DNA from: Aeromonas rivuli
GTDB taxonomy: Bacteria > Pseudomonadota > Gammaproteobacteria > Enterobacterales > Aeromonadaceae
Reading direction: 5' to 3'
DNA: 41,993 nucleotides
Assembly: GCF_000820045.1 (NCBI RefSeq)
Contig: NZ_CDBJ01000021.1
Span: forward strand, 1-41,993
In this document: piece by piece, positions 1-8,891 of the stretch
How the letters are laid out: every line of letters begins with the position of its first letter
How positions within the stretch are numbered: position 1 is the first letter of the stretch
Made by a program: the position numbers and the translations under genes
The notes under the pieces: generated by a model
Databases searched by the model: none
What the model was told of the DNA's origin: nothing
The model's input: the letters and a program-made list of their open reading frames with translations, nothing else

Positions 1-16
1 ACTGACATAAATCCCG

Positions 17-109
17 ATGGTGAGAAGCGCACCCTCTCTGCTGGTCAGCCTGCTCAACCAGGAAATCAGCAGCAGCTTCGACAATCAGGCCTTTCGCCGT
101 CTGGACTGA
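17..109 (+). other. Possible 3' end of an upstream gene, frame uncertain
   Basis: The frame ending in TGA at 107-109 reads like a protein C-terminus (…LLNQEISSSFDNQAFRRLD) and is followed 37 bp later by a terminator hairpin, as expected for the tail of a forward-strand gene entering from the left. An in-frame TAA at 8-10 prevents it from running to the window edge. So it is either a 30-codon ORF starting at ATG 17, a gene with a frameshift near its end, or chance. A second frame is open from 1 to 144 but reads less like protein. I do not recognise the family. Confidence 0.2.
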
Positions 110-145
110 TAGCGCCCCAGCGGGCACAGGATCCGCCAATATAAC

Positions 146-178
146 AAGGCCCCGCAACCTGACAGGTTGCGGGGCCTT
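146..178. terminator. Perfect GC-rich hairpin, bidirectional terminator
   Basis: Two 15-nt arms (AAGGCCCCGCAACCT and its complement) are separated by GAC. The hairpin lies between the possible forward gene ending at 109 and the reverse MCP gene ending at 195, so it can serve both. The T-rich tail is weak on both sides. Confidence 0.75.
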
Positions 179-194
179 CTCGTTGTGGATCAAG

Positions 195-2168
195 TCATTG
201 CAATTCGAAGCGGCTGATCGCCAGACTGAGCCGCCCCGTGTCTTGAGCGAGGCGGGCAACGATGGCCTCCCCTTGCTGGCTATGGTGGCTTGACTGGGCG
301 CTGAGCCCAGCTATCTCCTCCACGGTGCCCGCCACTTCCCGGGCGGTGCGCGATTGCTGCTCAGTGGCCGTGGCGATGGTGGCAAGCTGAAGGCAGAGCG
401 CCTGTACCTGGCCGATGGCCCCCTGCAGGGTCTGACTGACGCTGCCGACCGCGCGGCTCCCCTCCTCCACCAACAGGGTGCCACCGCGCACCGTGGCCAC
501 GGTCTGACGGGTCTGCTGCTGGATACTGGCGATGGTCTGGCTGATTTCGGCGGTGGATTGGCTGGTGCGGCTGGCCAACTGGCGCACCTCGTCGGCCACC
601 ACGGCGAAGCCTCGCCCCTGCTCACCGGCCCGCGCCGCCTCGATGGCGGCATTGAGAGCCAATAAATTGGTCTGCTCGGCGATGGTGGCGATCACCTCGG
701 TGACTCTGCCCACCTGCTCGCTCTGGGCGCTAAGCCGCATCATGGCGTCATTGGCCTCGGCTATCATGGCGGCGATGGCGCCCATGGTATCCACCATCTG
801 GCCGAGTGCCTGATCCCCGCCCCGGCTCTGCATTTCGGCATCCGCCGCGGCGCGGGCGGCCTGGGCAATGCTGCCTGCGACCCCTTCGCTGGTGACCGAG
901 ATCTGGTCAATGGCTGCGGCGACATTGCCCACCCGCTGATGCTGGCTGGCGAGATCCGCCACTATGGTGCGAGTCGTGTGACTCACTTCACCGCAGACCC
1001 CCTCCACCTGATTGACCGCGCCCTGGATATCGGCCACCAGCTGGCGCAACTGGGCCGACATCTGGTTCAGAGAACCGGTCAGCCCCCCCAGCTCATCACG
1101 GCGGCGCAGCGGCAGTGGTTCGGCGGGCAGGCAGCCGGATGCCACCAGACTGGCACGGCGCTCGAGCAGACGGATGTCCCCCGTCAGATGGCGACTGAGC
1201 CAGAGGGCCACCAGGGTGCTGAGCAGCAAGACGGCCAGGGTAGAGGCGATCAACATGGTGCGAATACGGCTACTGGCACCATCCATCTGCGCCCCCATTC
1301 GCGCCACCTCGGCATGGGTCTGACTGACCTGATCCGCAAGCTGGCCGGCCAGCTCGTGCAGCGCAGGCTCTATCTCTTTGGCCATCAGATAGTTGGCTCT
1401 GTTCCAGTCCGGTGCCTGACGTTTGGCGATCACCTGCCCGACCAGGTCACTGAAGGGGGTCGACATCTCCTCGAACAGCCCCCAAAGCCTCTTCTGCGCC
1501 TCGGTGAAGTCGGCAGCCTGCCCCCCGATCTCCGCGACCCGCTGGCGGTGGAACTGGTAGTAATCCTGATACTTCTGACGGTAGTCAGCCTCCCCCGAGA
1601 TGAGGTAATCACGCAGCGCCGAGAGTGCGTTGGATAGACCGTTATAGGCATCCCCCACCTGTTTGAGCAGGCGGCGTCTGTCTCCGGGCAGCAGGCTCTC
1701 CTCGCTCGCCACCTCCTCGTTGGTGAAGGATTGCAGCTGATCCAGGGCAGCCTCCGCCAGGGGACCGGCTTCTTGCAGCATCAGGGTATGGGCAGGCAGG
1801 TTGTCATCGGTGTGGGCCAGATCCCACAGCTGCTGCTGACTCAGCTTGAAGGCGGCCAAGCGCTCACCCAGCGCCGGGGCCATGGTCTGCCCCTCGATGC
1901 GCTGCCAGGCATCCTGCCACTCCTGCTTGAGCCGCTGTGCCTGGGCGGGATCCTCACCGAGGATGAGATAACCACGCAGGGCTGAGACGGTGGCCACCAG
2001 CGCCTTCTGACTCGCCTCATCTCGCTGCAAGGCGGGCAGGGCCTGGTGCATCAGTGCCTGTTCCGAGGCACTGATCTTGTTTTGTTGATGATGAATGAGT
2101 ACCGCTGACAGCAGGATCAGCAGATTGACGAAGCCGAAGGCGAGTAACAATTTTGCGGCAATTTTCAT
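195..2168 (-). CDS. Methyl-accepting chemotaxis protein with long helical periplasmic sensor
   Basis: Inner-membrane chemoreceptor signalling through CheW/CheA, 657 aa from the chosen start. The ATG at 2168 has AAGGA at proper spacing; the ATG two codons earlier sits almost on top of that site, and the further upstream extension has no signal-anchor logic. TM1 is about residues 5-25, followed by a periplasmic helical region of about 270 residues. TM2 is about 300-325, then HAMP, then the MCP signalling domain with the conserved hairpin tip ([20 protein letters not shown], about 495-515). The sensor contains two similar halves, each with an LR-x-YL-x-x-GE motif (LRGYLILGE and LRDYLISGE), suggesting a bimodular helical bundle of HBM or CHASE3-like type. 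There is no C-terminal CheR-docking pentapeptide; the protein ends SRFELQ. The ligand cannot be inferred. Confidence 0.9.
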   Translation of the reverse strand: MKIAAKLLLAFGFVNLLILLSAVLIHHQQNKISASEQALMHQALPALQRDEASQKALVATVSALRGYLILGEDPAQAQRLKQEWQDAWQRIEGQTMAPALGERLAAFKLSQQQLWDLAHTDDNLPAHTLMLQEAGPLAEAALDQLQSFTNEEVASEESLLPGDRRRLLKQVGDAYNGLSNALSALRDYLISGEADYRQKYQDYYQFHRQRVAEIGGQAADFTEAQKRLWGLFEEMSTPFSDLVGQVIAKRQAPDWNRANYLMAKEIEPALHELAGQLADQVSQTHAEVARMGAQMDGASSRIRTMLIASTLAVLLLSTLVALWLSRHLTGDIRLLERRASLVASGCLPAEPLPLRRRDELGGLTGSLNQMSAQLRQLVADIQGAVNQVEGVCGEVSHTTRTIVADLASQHQRVGNVAAAIDQISVTSEGVAGSIAQAARAAADAEMQSRGGDQALGQMVDTMGAIAAMIAEANDAMMRLSAQSEQVGRVTEVIATIAEQTNLLALNAAIEAARAGEQGRGFAVVADEVRQLASRTSQSTAEISQTIASIQQQTRQTVATVRGGTLLVEEGSRAVGSVSQTLQGAIGQVQALCLQLATIATATEQQSRTAREVAGTVEEIAGLSAQSSHHSQQGEAIVARLAQDTGRLSLAISRFELQ

Positions 2169-2446
2169 GAACATCCTTGTTCCGGGGAGAGCGCTTGAGC
2201 GCTGCGTCGATGAGTCTGGCGACCAGCGGACGCTACCTGTAGCGAGCTCTGCTGATGGCGGGGCGGCTCCTTGCCAACCAGGTTCGAGACTATCACAGTC
2301 ACAACTGGCAGGGGCAGCCACTGACCTCACTACCGGGTGGCCCTTCAGGACTTATCGGACCGATGGCGGGGGTTCATGAGGGAAAACACCGGGGAAGATA
2401 GAATGATTTTCGGCGAAGCGGGCCCCGGGGGCCCGCTGTTAGCCGG

Positions 2447-2467
2447 GATGGGGGCAAGGCCCCCATC
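2447..2467 (-). terminator. Hairpin immediately after the DUF1127 gene
   Basis: Perfect 9-bp stem GATGGGGGC / GCCCCCATC with loop AAG, just past the TGA of the DUF1127 gene. A second GC-rich palindrome (GCGGGCC / GGCCCGC) lies at about 2419-2437. Neither has a T-run on the reverse strand, so termination is plausible but not typical. Confidence 0.45.
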
Positions 2468-2469
2468 CA

Positions 2470-2673
2470 TCAGGTTATTCGATTCCCAAGCCGGTAATCG
2501 GTTTGGTATTCCCGCTCACGCAGGTGGGAAACCTGCACGGCCTCTCCTTCCAGCCCAATGTCTTTGAGCAGGGCGGGCGAGAGATTGAGCAGGGTACGGC
2601 GCTGCTCGATACGGGTGATCCGAAACTCGATGAGGCGCGCGGCGCCACGCAGCAGGGTCAGTTCGATAGACAT
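2470..2673 (-). CDS. DUF1127 family small protein (YjiS-like)
   Basis: A 67-residue basic protein with the DUF1127 pattern: an N-terminal amphipathic stretch, then RTLLNLSPALLKDIGL, matching the family's R-x-L-x-x-L-x-x-x-x-L-x-D-I-G-L core. Such proteins in proteobacteria have been linked to RNA binding, phosphate and carbon metabolism and stress responses, but the role here is unknown. The start at 2673 has GGAGAG seven bases upstream. It lies 89 bp downstream of a 29-codon ORF and is probably on the same transcript. It ends against a hairpin. Confidence 0.8.
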   Translation of the reverse strand: MSIELTLLRGAARLIEFRITRIEQRRTLLNLSPALLKDIGLEGEAVQVSHLREREYQTDYRLGNRIT

Positions 2674-2762
2674 ATGATCTCTCCGTTTGAACGTTGCAGT
2701 TCTCCCGAAGAGCGGGGAAATTCACCCGGCGGAAGAACCGCGGGTGATAAATAGTGACAGTG

Positions 2763-2852
2763 TTACCTGCTCACTCCACGCGGTAAAAGGGTACGAACGG
2801 ACACACGGTCAGTGCCGTGTCGAGTCGCAACGTTGAACATTGAATGTTGCAT
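2763..2852 (-). CDS. Putative 29-residue small protein or leader peptide
   Basis: An ORF of 29 codons starting MQHSMFNVATRHGTDR and ending in TAA. It has an AAGGAGA ribosome-binding site five bases before the ATG and, about 33 nt further up, a sigma-70 promoter with exact 17-bp spacing. It is rich in Arg, His and Ser/Thr and has no membrane segment. It precedes the DUF1127 gene on the same strand, so it may be a separate small protein or an upstream ORF controlling DUF1127 expression. I recognise no family. The support is the translation and transcription signals, not homology. Confidence 0.5.
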   Translation of the reverse strand: MQHSMFNVATRHGTDRVSVRTLLPRGVSR

Positions 2853-2891
2853 ATTCGTCTCCTTAACGTGAAAAGTGGAACAAGTGTCGAG

Positions 2892-2920
2892 AGTGTAAAA
2901 AAGCAGCGGATTCAATTCAA
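2892..2920 (-). promoter_or_regulatory. Sigma-70 promoter for the small ORF and DUF1127 gene
   Basis: On the reverse strand, -35 TTGAAT (2915-2920), 17-bp spacer, -10 TACACT (2892-2897). The predicted start of transcription is about 2885, giving a leader of about 33 nt before the 29-codon ORF. Confidence 0.6.
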
Positions 2921-2991
2921 GCGTCCCCCTGGCCCTCACCCCCATCTGGGGAGGGAGACCACTTAAACCTGTCACTGCGGGGATGACCGCC

Positions 2992-4365
2992 TCAGATGCC
3001 GGAGAGCAGCCGGTACTCCTCCAGCACATAGGTATCCGTCATGCCGCTGACGTAATCGAGCAGCAGCCGCATCCGGTAATACCACTCCTGCTCGGCGCGA
3101 CTCTGGAAACGCGCATCCAAGCTTGCCACCGCCAGGCGGTATGCCTTGAGGTGGCGCGCCGACAAGCGGTGGAACAGGCGACGGGCGAAGAAGAGTTCGG
3201 CCCCCCCTGCTCCTGCCAGCAAGCGGGCAAACTGGGGCTCTGGCAAGGCCAGCAGGCAGGAGTAGGTCGACAGCACGCCACGCAGGGCGGCATAGCCTTC
3301 AAGCTCCAGCGCCTCCACTTCCGGGCGCATGAACACCTGTTCACGGGCCACTTGCTTCAGGGTCTCGAGCACCCGGGCCGCCGGGGCCTGGCCACTGAGC
3401 AGCGCATGGGGGTAACTGCCGCAGAGGATAGCCTCATGCTCGGCCAGATAGGTCTGCGCCGCCAGGGCCACCAGATCATCGGTCAGCCGCTGCCGGAAAT
3501 GAGGGAAGAACCCCTCGGGCGCCTGTCGGGATTCTTGCAACAAGGCCTGCATATACTCCCCCTCGTCGGCCCGCGCCAAGGCGCGCCTCAGCTCGCTCTG
3601 GCTGAGGATGCGCCTGTCCACCGCATCCTCGAGATCCGCGATGCAGTAGGAGATGTCATCCGCCGCCTCCATGATGTAGACCAAGGGGTGACGACAGCCA
3701 GGGGCCAGCCCCAGGCTCAAGCTCAACTGTGCATAGAGGGGTTGCTCACTGAAGAAGATGCCGCGCTTGGTCGCCCAGCCATGATGCTGGGCCTGGCCGC
3801 CGGCGTGGCTGAGCTGCTCCGGGTATTTGCACAAGGCAGCCAGCTGCCCTAGGGTCAGGTTGAGCTCATGCAGGCTGTGCACCAGGCGCAGGCTCTGGGC
3901 ATTGCCATCAAAGCCGAGCAGGTCGGCGCGCAATAGCGGCCACTGCTCGCTCCCCTGCCCCACGGCCATCGCAAACAGAGGATCGAGCTGTTCGCCGAGC
4001 CACTGCCCCATCACCTGCTCACCAAAATGGCCGAATGGCGGGTTGCCCACGTCATGGAGCAGGCAGGCCATCTCCACCAGATTGATAAACGACCAGGGGC
4101 AGACGGCATCCAGGGGCAGTGCCCCTAAAATTTGGCGACTGATCTGGCGGCCGGTCTCCTGCACCTCCAGGGAGTGAGTCAGCCGGCTACGCACCGAGGC
4201 CTTGACATCAAGAGGGAACACTTGAGTCTTTTGCTGCAGGCGGCGCACCGGCGCCGCCTGGACGATGCGGGCCCGGTCAAACTCGGTCGCCGCCAGCAGG
4301 CTCTCCTCCCCCTCAGGCAGGATCCGGGGATGGATGCGCAGGGCCGGGATCAGGGTCTGGTACAT
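2992..4365 (-). CDS. dgt: Deoxyguanosinetriphosphate triphosphohydrolase (dGTPase)
   Basis: HD-superfamily enzyme that hydrolyses dGTP to deoxyguanosine and triphosphate, affecting dNTP pools. At 457 aa it is somewhat shorter than E. coli Dgt. Family signatures are clear: RRLQQKTQVFPL, RSRLTHSLEVQ (first metal His), LLHDVGNPPFGHFGE (the HD pair), WIMEAADDISYCxADLEDAVD-like YIMEAADDISYCIADLEDA (later Asp), and a terminal YYRMRLLLDYVSGMTD block. The start at 4365 has AGGAG upstream. It begins 4 nt after the stop of arcB on the same strand, so the two are probably cotranscribed. dGTPases of this group have also been implicated in phage resistance by dNTP depletion; nothing here shows that role specifically. 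Confidence 0.93.
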   Translation of the reverse strand: MYQTLIPALRIHPRILPEGEESLLAATEFDRARIVQAAPVRRLQQKTQVFPLDVKASVRSRLTHSLEVQETGRQISRQILGALPLDAVCPWSFINLVEMACLLHDVGNPPFGHFGEQVMGQWLGEQLDPLFAMAVGQGSEQWPLLRADLLGFDGNAQSLRLVHSLHELNLTLGQLAALCKYPEQLSHAGGQAQHHGWATKRGIFFSEQPLYAQLSLSLGLAPGCRHPLVYIMEAADDISYCIADLEDAVDRRILSQSELRRALARADEGEYMQALLQESRQAPEGFFPHFRQRLTDDLVALAAQTYLAEHEAILCGSYPHALLSGQAPAARVLETLKQVAREQVFMRPEVEALELEGYAALRGVLSTYSCLLALPEPQFARLLAGAGGAELFFARRLFHRLSARHLKAYRLAVASLDARFQSRAEQEWYYRMRLLLDYVSGMTDTYVLEEYRLLSGI

Positions 4366-4369
4366 GGGG

Positions 4370-6685
4370 TCACTCCTGCAGCCAGCTGCGTAGTCGGGCT
4401 ATGTCGCCGGGATAGGCAAGGCGCAGCGATTCAATCCAGTCTTCCACATTCTCCCACCAGGCGGGCTGATCCGGGGTCTGGATAAGTTGGGCCAGCTGTT
4501 GCAGGCGACGCAGGCCGATGGAGCCGGCGGCCCCCTTGATCTTGTGGGCCTCCTCCACGACTCCCGCCTGATCCCTGGCAATCATGTTCGAGTCGAGCAC
4601 GGCCATGTAGTCCGGCATCATCTTCTCGAATAGATCCACGCTCGACAGCAGGATCGGCTTGCCGACCGTGTCGGCGTAGTCAGTCAAAAAGCCCAGATCC
4701 AGCAAGTCGTTCTGCAGCGTCTGCTCGGTGGCGGCCTCAGCCTCCTCGTCGGTCAGATCGGCAAACAGGTGAGCGATCACGGCGCGCACCGCCTGGGAGC
4801 GCAGCGGCTTGTTGATCACATCCTGCATGCCGCGCGCGAGGTAATACTGGCGATCGCCGGTGACGTTGGCGGTCAGCGCCACCATGGGGGGCAGGCTGTC
4901 GCCATACTGGTCCAGCAGGGTACTGGCGACATCGAATCCGGTCATGTCAGGCAGCTGGATATCGAGCAGGATCAGATCGAAGTCATCCGGATTGGCCATG
5001 GCGATGGCCTCACTGCCGGTGCGGGCCACCTTGACCTCATGCCCCAGTTTACCGAGCAGGGCGCAGGCGACGGTGACATTGAGCTCGACATCCTCCACCA
5101 GCAGTATGTCGAGGGTGAGACCACTGTCGGGGGACTCGGGTTCGCTCACCGGCTCGACGCAGGCCACCTCCAGCTCGGCGGTGAAGCAGGAGCCCTCCCC
5201 AACATCGCTGTCCACATAGAGCTGACCGCCCATGGATTGCACCAACTGGCGGGAGACCGCGAGACCGATACCGGTGCCGGTGGCATGCTTCTGCCCCTCC
5301 ACCTGGTAGTACATGGCGAAGATCTTCTCCTGCTGGGGACGGGGGATGCCGATGCCGGTGTCTTCCACCTCGAAGTGCAGTGCCAGCTTGCCCGGCGCTT
5401 CGGCCTCATGGGCGAGGCAACGGATGGTCACCCCCCCCTCGTCGGTGAACTTGACCGCGTTGCCCACCAGATTCCACAGCACCTGACGCAAGCGGGTGCC
5501 GTCGGCCATGACGAACTGCGGCATGTCGCCATCCCGGTCGAAATGCAGATAGAGCCCCTTCTGCTCGGCCTGGATGCGCGACAGGGTCTCCAGCTCATCG
5601 AGGAAGGCGGGCAGGTCAATGCGGGTCGGTACTATCTCCAGCCTGCGCCGGTCGAGTTTGTCGAGATCGATGATGTCGTTGAAGATGTTGCCGAGGGTCA
5701 CGGCGCTCAGGTGGATGGTCTTGAGCTGCTGGTGCTGGGCGGGAGAGAGCGGCGTGTCCATCAGCATCCGGCTCAGGCCCACTATGCCATTGAGGGGGGT
5801 GCGCAGCTCGTGGCTGATGGTGGCGATGAAGGTGGTCTTGTCGCGACTCGCCTTCTCCAGCTTGTCCTGATACTGCTTGCGCTCGGTGATGTCACGGCCA
5901 AAGCCGAGCAGGCCGAGCCGCTTGCCGAAACGGTCGAAGAAGGGCACCTTGCGCAGTTCGAAGTAAGCCTTGCGGCCATCGGGATATTCGAGCCACTGCT
6001 CATAGGTCATGGGTTCATTGGTGGCGAATACCTGTCGGTCGGTCTCCACCACTTTATTGGCGATATCCAGCTTGTAGACATCAAATGGCGTCAGACCGAT
6101 CAGCTCAGCCTCGACCCGGCCGGTGAGCTGCTCCATGGCGGTATTGCAGCCGGAGAACTGCTCGTCCTCGTTGCGGTAATAGACCAGATCCGGGGAGCAA
6201 TCGATGAAGGATCGCAACAGGGCGGTGCGCTCCCCCAGGTGCAGCTGGGCCTTCTCGCGCTGAAACACCTCATTCTCCAGATCTTCGATGGCCTGCTGGC
6301 GCAAGGTCTCGGCCCGGTTGGTCTCGGCTATCTGGACGTTGAGACGACTGATGTTCTCCTGTAGCTGGCTGTTGAGTTCGAGGTCGCGCTCGCGCATCTC
6401 TTGCAGCTTGCGCACCATACGGCTCAGCCGTTGCCGGGAGTCCTCGAGTTGATCCACCACGATGGAGAGAAAGTAAACGGCCCAGGGGGTGACCAGCAGA
6501 CCGAAGAAGACGGAGCGCACCAGATCGACCACATCGATGGTGCCGCGCAGAAACAGGGTCACCCCCATCTGGATGGAAACCGCCAGCACTATGATGGCCG
6601 CCGCCAGGAACATGCTGAATCGCACCAGTCCCAGCTTGGTCATCAGATCCACATAATACTGGGCCCAGGATTTAATCTGCTTCAT
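4370..6685 (-). CDS. arcB: Aerobic respiration control hybrid sensor kinase ArcB
   Basis: Tripartite hybrid kinase of the Arc redox system that phosphorylates ArcA when quinones are reduced. It is 771 aa, close to the E. coli length. Two TM helices (about 22-45 and 58-78) with a very short periplasmic loop are followed by a coiled-coil linker and a PAS domain (about 150-268). Next come HisKA with the H-box SHELRTPLNG (His292), an HATPase with N box (WNLVGNAVKF) and G boxes (EDTGIGI, GTGIGLAVS), a receiver domain with Asp575 (LILLDIQLPDMTG), and a C-terminal HPt with His714 (EEAHKIKGAAGS). Of the two PAS cysteines described as redox-active in E. coli, Cys180 is present (QFSGC) but position 241 is Tyr (GRKAYFELRK). 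An extra Cys163 lies nearby. It is the first gene of a pair with dgt. Confidence 0.96.
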   Translation of the reverse strand: MKQIKSWAQYYVDLMTKLGLVRFSMFLAAAIIVLAVSIQMGVTLFLRGTIDVVDLVRSVFFGLLVTPWAVYFLSIVVDQLEDSRQRLSRMVRKLQEMRERDLELNSQLQENISRLNVQIAETNRAETLRQQAIEDLENEVFQREKAQLHLGERTALLRSFIDCSPDLVYYRNEDEQFSGCNTAMEQLTGRVEAELIGLTPFDVYKLDIANKVVETDRQVFATNEPMTYEQWLEYPDGRKAYFELRKVPFFDRFGKRLGLLGFGRDITERKQYQDKLEKASRDKTTFIATISHELRTPLNGIVGLSRMLMDTPLSPAQHQQLKTIHLSAVTLGNIFNDIIDLDKLDRRRLEIVPTRIDLPAFLDELETLSRIQAEQKGLYLHFDRDGDMPQFVMADGTRLRQVLWNLVGNAVKFTDEGGVTIRCLAHEAEAPGKLALHFEVEDTGIGIPRPQQEKIFAMYYQVEGQKHATGTGIGLAVSRQLVQSMGGQLYVDSDVGEGSCFTAELEVACVEPVSEPESPDSGLTLDILLVEDVELNVTVACALLGKLGHEVKVARTGSEAIAMANPDDFDLILLDIQLPDMTGFDVASTLLDQYGDSLPPMVALTANVTGDRQYYLARGMQDVINKPLRSQAVRAVIAHLFADLTDEEAEAATEQTLQNDLLDLGFLTDYADTVGKPILLSSVDLFEKMMPDYMAVLDSNMIARDQAGVVEEAHKIKGAAGSIGLRRLQQLAQLIQTPDQPAWWENVEDWIESLRLAYPGDIARLRSWLQE

Positions 6686-7005
6686 CTCGTTGTTTTCTCC
6701 CCGTTATTCGCTTCCCAGAATACCAGCCTCAACGCCGGAACGCTTGCCCTCCCTCACGGGGATGGCGCCTCGCCCCCGCCTTTGTGAGCCAAGCCCCACT
6801 GGCGTCCATGCGGCGATCTGCTCCTGGTCAGCCCCGGAGGAAGCAAGAGCCCGGCTCCCCCGCCCTTTACCTGACAAAAAACTCAGTAGAATGGGGCATC
6901 ACGCCTCGGCCAAAACAGCCTCCATTGGCGCAGACAGCCGCCCATCAGCGCCCTATAATGCCCATCGCTTATTAGTTTGAAACGTTCTCGTTTGAGGAGT
7001 GAGAA
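6686..7005. promoter_or_regulatory. Divergent intergenic region between arcB and the DUF2860 gene
   Basis: 320 bp without a credible gene. It should hold the promoters of both divergent genes. On the forward strand a perfect -10 TATAAT lies at 6954-6959 but without a good -35. A short inverted repeat AAACG-TTCT-CGTTT lies at about 6979-6992, directly before the GAGGAG ribosome-binding site of the forward gene. On the arcB side I see no convincing -35/-10 pair. Confidence 0.4.
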
Positions 7006-7992
7006 ATGCACAAGAGTCTGTTGCTCGGTCTCGGCTTGTTGGCCGCAGGTCCCCTTCATGCCGAGATCATCGAGATCCCGGCACAGTCTGGTTTCTCCGG
7101 CTTCCTGCTCGGTGGCATCAACGCCAGCAGCTACGAATCCAACTTCTACAAGGGACATGACAGTCATGACCGCATCGACAACCTGGGCTCGGCCGAGCGC
7201 TCCGATGGCCTGACCCCCCTGATCAATGCGGATCTGCGTTACACCTTCGCCGACTCCCGTACCCAGTTGTTCCTCGGTAACCTTATCCAGGATGCGGTGC
7301 GTTTCGACTTCACCCAGCAGTTCGGGGTGCGGCAGCAACTTGGCGACAAGGGCATCATCGCCGGCTCTTACGTGTTCAGTGCCCTGCCCACCGAACAGTG
7401 GCAGGATCCCTTCGCCACCGGGGTAGACAGAGAGACTACGGATCGCAGCTCCCGCGGCATACGTCTGAGCTGGGACAAGATCTGGGGCTCGAATTTCAAC
7501 GGCAAGGCGACGGTGCGCAAGATTGATATCGACAACGAACACAGCGGCGAACGCTATGGCCACGATGTCGCCCAGCAGCTGGATCGCAACGGTCATGAGT
7601 ATGCATTTGAACTCGGTTACCTGTGGCGCTTTGCCCCGGGTCAGCTGCTCGAGCCTGCACTGGTCTACAAGCAGGCGGATCTCGATGGCCGCGCCGAGAG
7701 CTATGACAGCACAGGTGTGCAGCTGAGCTATGGCGTCAAGGGCAGCCAATGGTCTCTGGTCAGCAACCTCTATCTGGGCCAGCGTGACTACGATGCCGTC
7801 CAGCCCATCTTTGGCCGACGCGCCGATGCCAAAGAGTTCGCCCTCGGTGGATCCTTCTTCTGGCACCAGCTGTTCGGGGTCGCCCCCCTGTCCGGAGTGG
7901 TGAGCGCCAGCTATGCCAAGGCCGATTCGGACATCAGCTTCTATGACAGTAACGCCAGCTCCCTGAGCGCCGGCCTGCTCTACAACTTCTGA
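7006..7992 (+). CDS. DUF2860 family outer-membrane beta-barrel protein
   Basis: A 328-residue exported protein. A signal peptide ends at about residue 19 (GPLHA/EIIEIP), and the mature part has alternating hydrophobic strands and ends in a terminal Phe (SAGLLYNF), the usual recognition signal for outer-membrane barrels. The mature start (IPAQSGFSGFLLGGIN…SNF) matches the DUF2860 pattern known from Vibrio and Aeromonas. The function of this family is not established; a porin-like or surface role is inference. It has GAGGAG before ATG 7006, stands alone, and is closed by a strong terminator at 8009-8036. Confidence 0.8.
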   Translation: MHKSLLLGLGLLAAGPLHAEIIEIPAQSGFSGFLLGGINASSYESNFYKGHDSHDRIDNLGSAERSDGLTPLINADLRYTFADSRTQLFLGNLIQDAVRFDFTQQFGVRQQLGDKGIIAGSYVFSALPTEQWQDPFATGVDRETTDRSSRGIRLSWDKIWGSNFNGKATVRKIDIDNEHSGERYGHDVAQQLDRNGHEYAFELGYLWRFAPGQLLEPALVYKQADLDGRAESYDSTGVQLSYGVKGSQWSLVSNLYLGQRDYDAVQPIFGRRADAKEFALGGSFFWHQLFGVAPLSGVVSASYAKADSDISFYDSNASSLSAGLLYNF

Positions 7993-8008
7993 GTGCTGAG
8001 CTCATAGC

Positions 8009-8036
8009 AAGAAGGCCACCCTGGGGTGGCCTTCTT
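8009..8036. terminator. Bidirectional terminator
   Basis: Stem AAGAAGGCCACC / GGTGGCCTTCTT with a 4-nt loop between the convergent genes ending at 7992 and 8089. Both strands end in a short T stretch. Confidence 0.85.
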
Positions 8037-8088
8037 GCATCAGGGGTGGGCGGTCGGCCCACGCTGGCGAGCACTCGCTAACCCGGAA

Positions 8089-8793
8089 CTAGAGGCCGAG
8101 GGAGTCGAGCAGATCGTCATGATCGTTGGCCATTGCGGCCTTGGGAGCGGCGCTCGGCGGCGCCACCTGGCCCTGTTTGGTGAGGGCAATCAGCTCGTCC
8201 GGGCTCAGCTCCTCCTGATCCCGTCCCTCATTGTGCAGACGGATGAACTCCGCCTTGTCCATCGCCAGCTCCAGATAGAAGATGTTGTTGCGGGCGGTGA
8301 AGAAGGTGACACGGCGCGACTCAGGATTATCCAGGTTGGTATCGACGCTCAACATCACCTGCTTGTTCAGGGCCAGCATCTTGGGCTGGTTCTGGGTGAT
8401 GTGAGTCTCCAGATCGCGACCCACCTTGTGGGTGAAGTTGCCGACTATCTGGTTCATCAACTCCCCCATCACGTTGCTCACCTCGTCGGAGGTGTGGGAG
8501 ATGGCGAGATCCGCCTTGGAGAGGCCCATGCTCAGCATGTAGCTCTCGTAGAGCTCCATGGCCGCGGCGGCAGAGAAGTTGATCACCACCAAACCGGAGA
8601 AACCGCCGTCGAACAGCACGAAGCAACCGATGTCGGGCTTGAGACAGGTCTTGCTTATTTTCTGCACCATGCCGGAGAAGCGCACCTGACTCTGGCTGGC
8701 GGCACTCAGCACCTTGGTGACCGAGTTGCACAGGCTCAGTAGTACATCTTCCGTGGTCAGCACGGTATCGTCATCGGCTCTCGTTACTATCAT
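8089..8793 (-). CDS. DUF3334 family protein (CheX-like)
   Basis: A 234-residue cytoplasmic protein from the ATG at 8793, which has AGGAAGAG upstream; the longer in-frame extension lacks such a site. It carries family segments such as TCLKPDIGCFVLFDGGFSG, HTSDEVSNVMGELMNQIVG and ITQNQPKMLALNKQV. The E-x-x-N-core in GELMNQIVGNF resembles the CheC/CheX phosphatase fold (E-x2-N), so a role in chemotaxis or phospho-signalling is possible but not shown. It has a short acidic C-terminal tail (DDLLDSLGL). It shares its orientation with the HIT gene upstream (98-bp gap) and may be cotranscribed. Confidence 0.8.
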   Translation of the reverse strand: MIVTRADDDTVLTTEDVLLSLCNSVTKVLSAASQSQVRFSGMVQKISKTCLKPDIGCFVLFDGGFSGLVVINFSAAAAMELYESYMLSMGLSKADLAISHTSDEVSNVMGELMNQIVGNFTHKVGRDLETHITQNQPKMLALNKQVMLSVDTNLDNPESRRVTFFTARNNIFYLELAMDKAEFIRLHNEGRDQEELSPDELIALTKQGQVAPPSAAPKAAMANDHDDLLDSLGL

Positions 8794-8891
8794 GATCTCT
8801 TCCTGAACGGCGAAAATGGGCTTATCTATAGCACAACTCGGCGGCGCGCACTGCTCCTTGCCATCAGGCTGGGAGCCAGAGCCCTCTTGAG

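Noticed and set aside
4769..6364. Forward ORF of 531 codons antisense to arcB
   Set aside because: It covers ArcB's coding region in mirror phase, is composed of low-complexity His/Gln/Gly-rich sequence, and lacks a ribosome-binding site.
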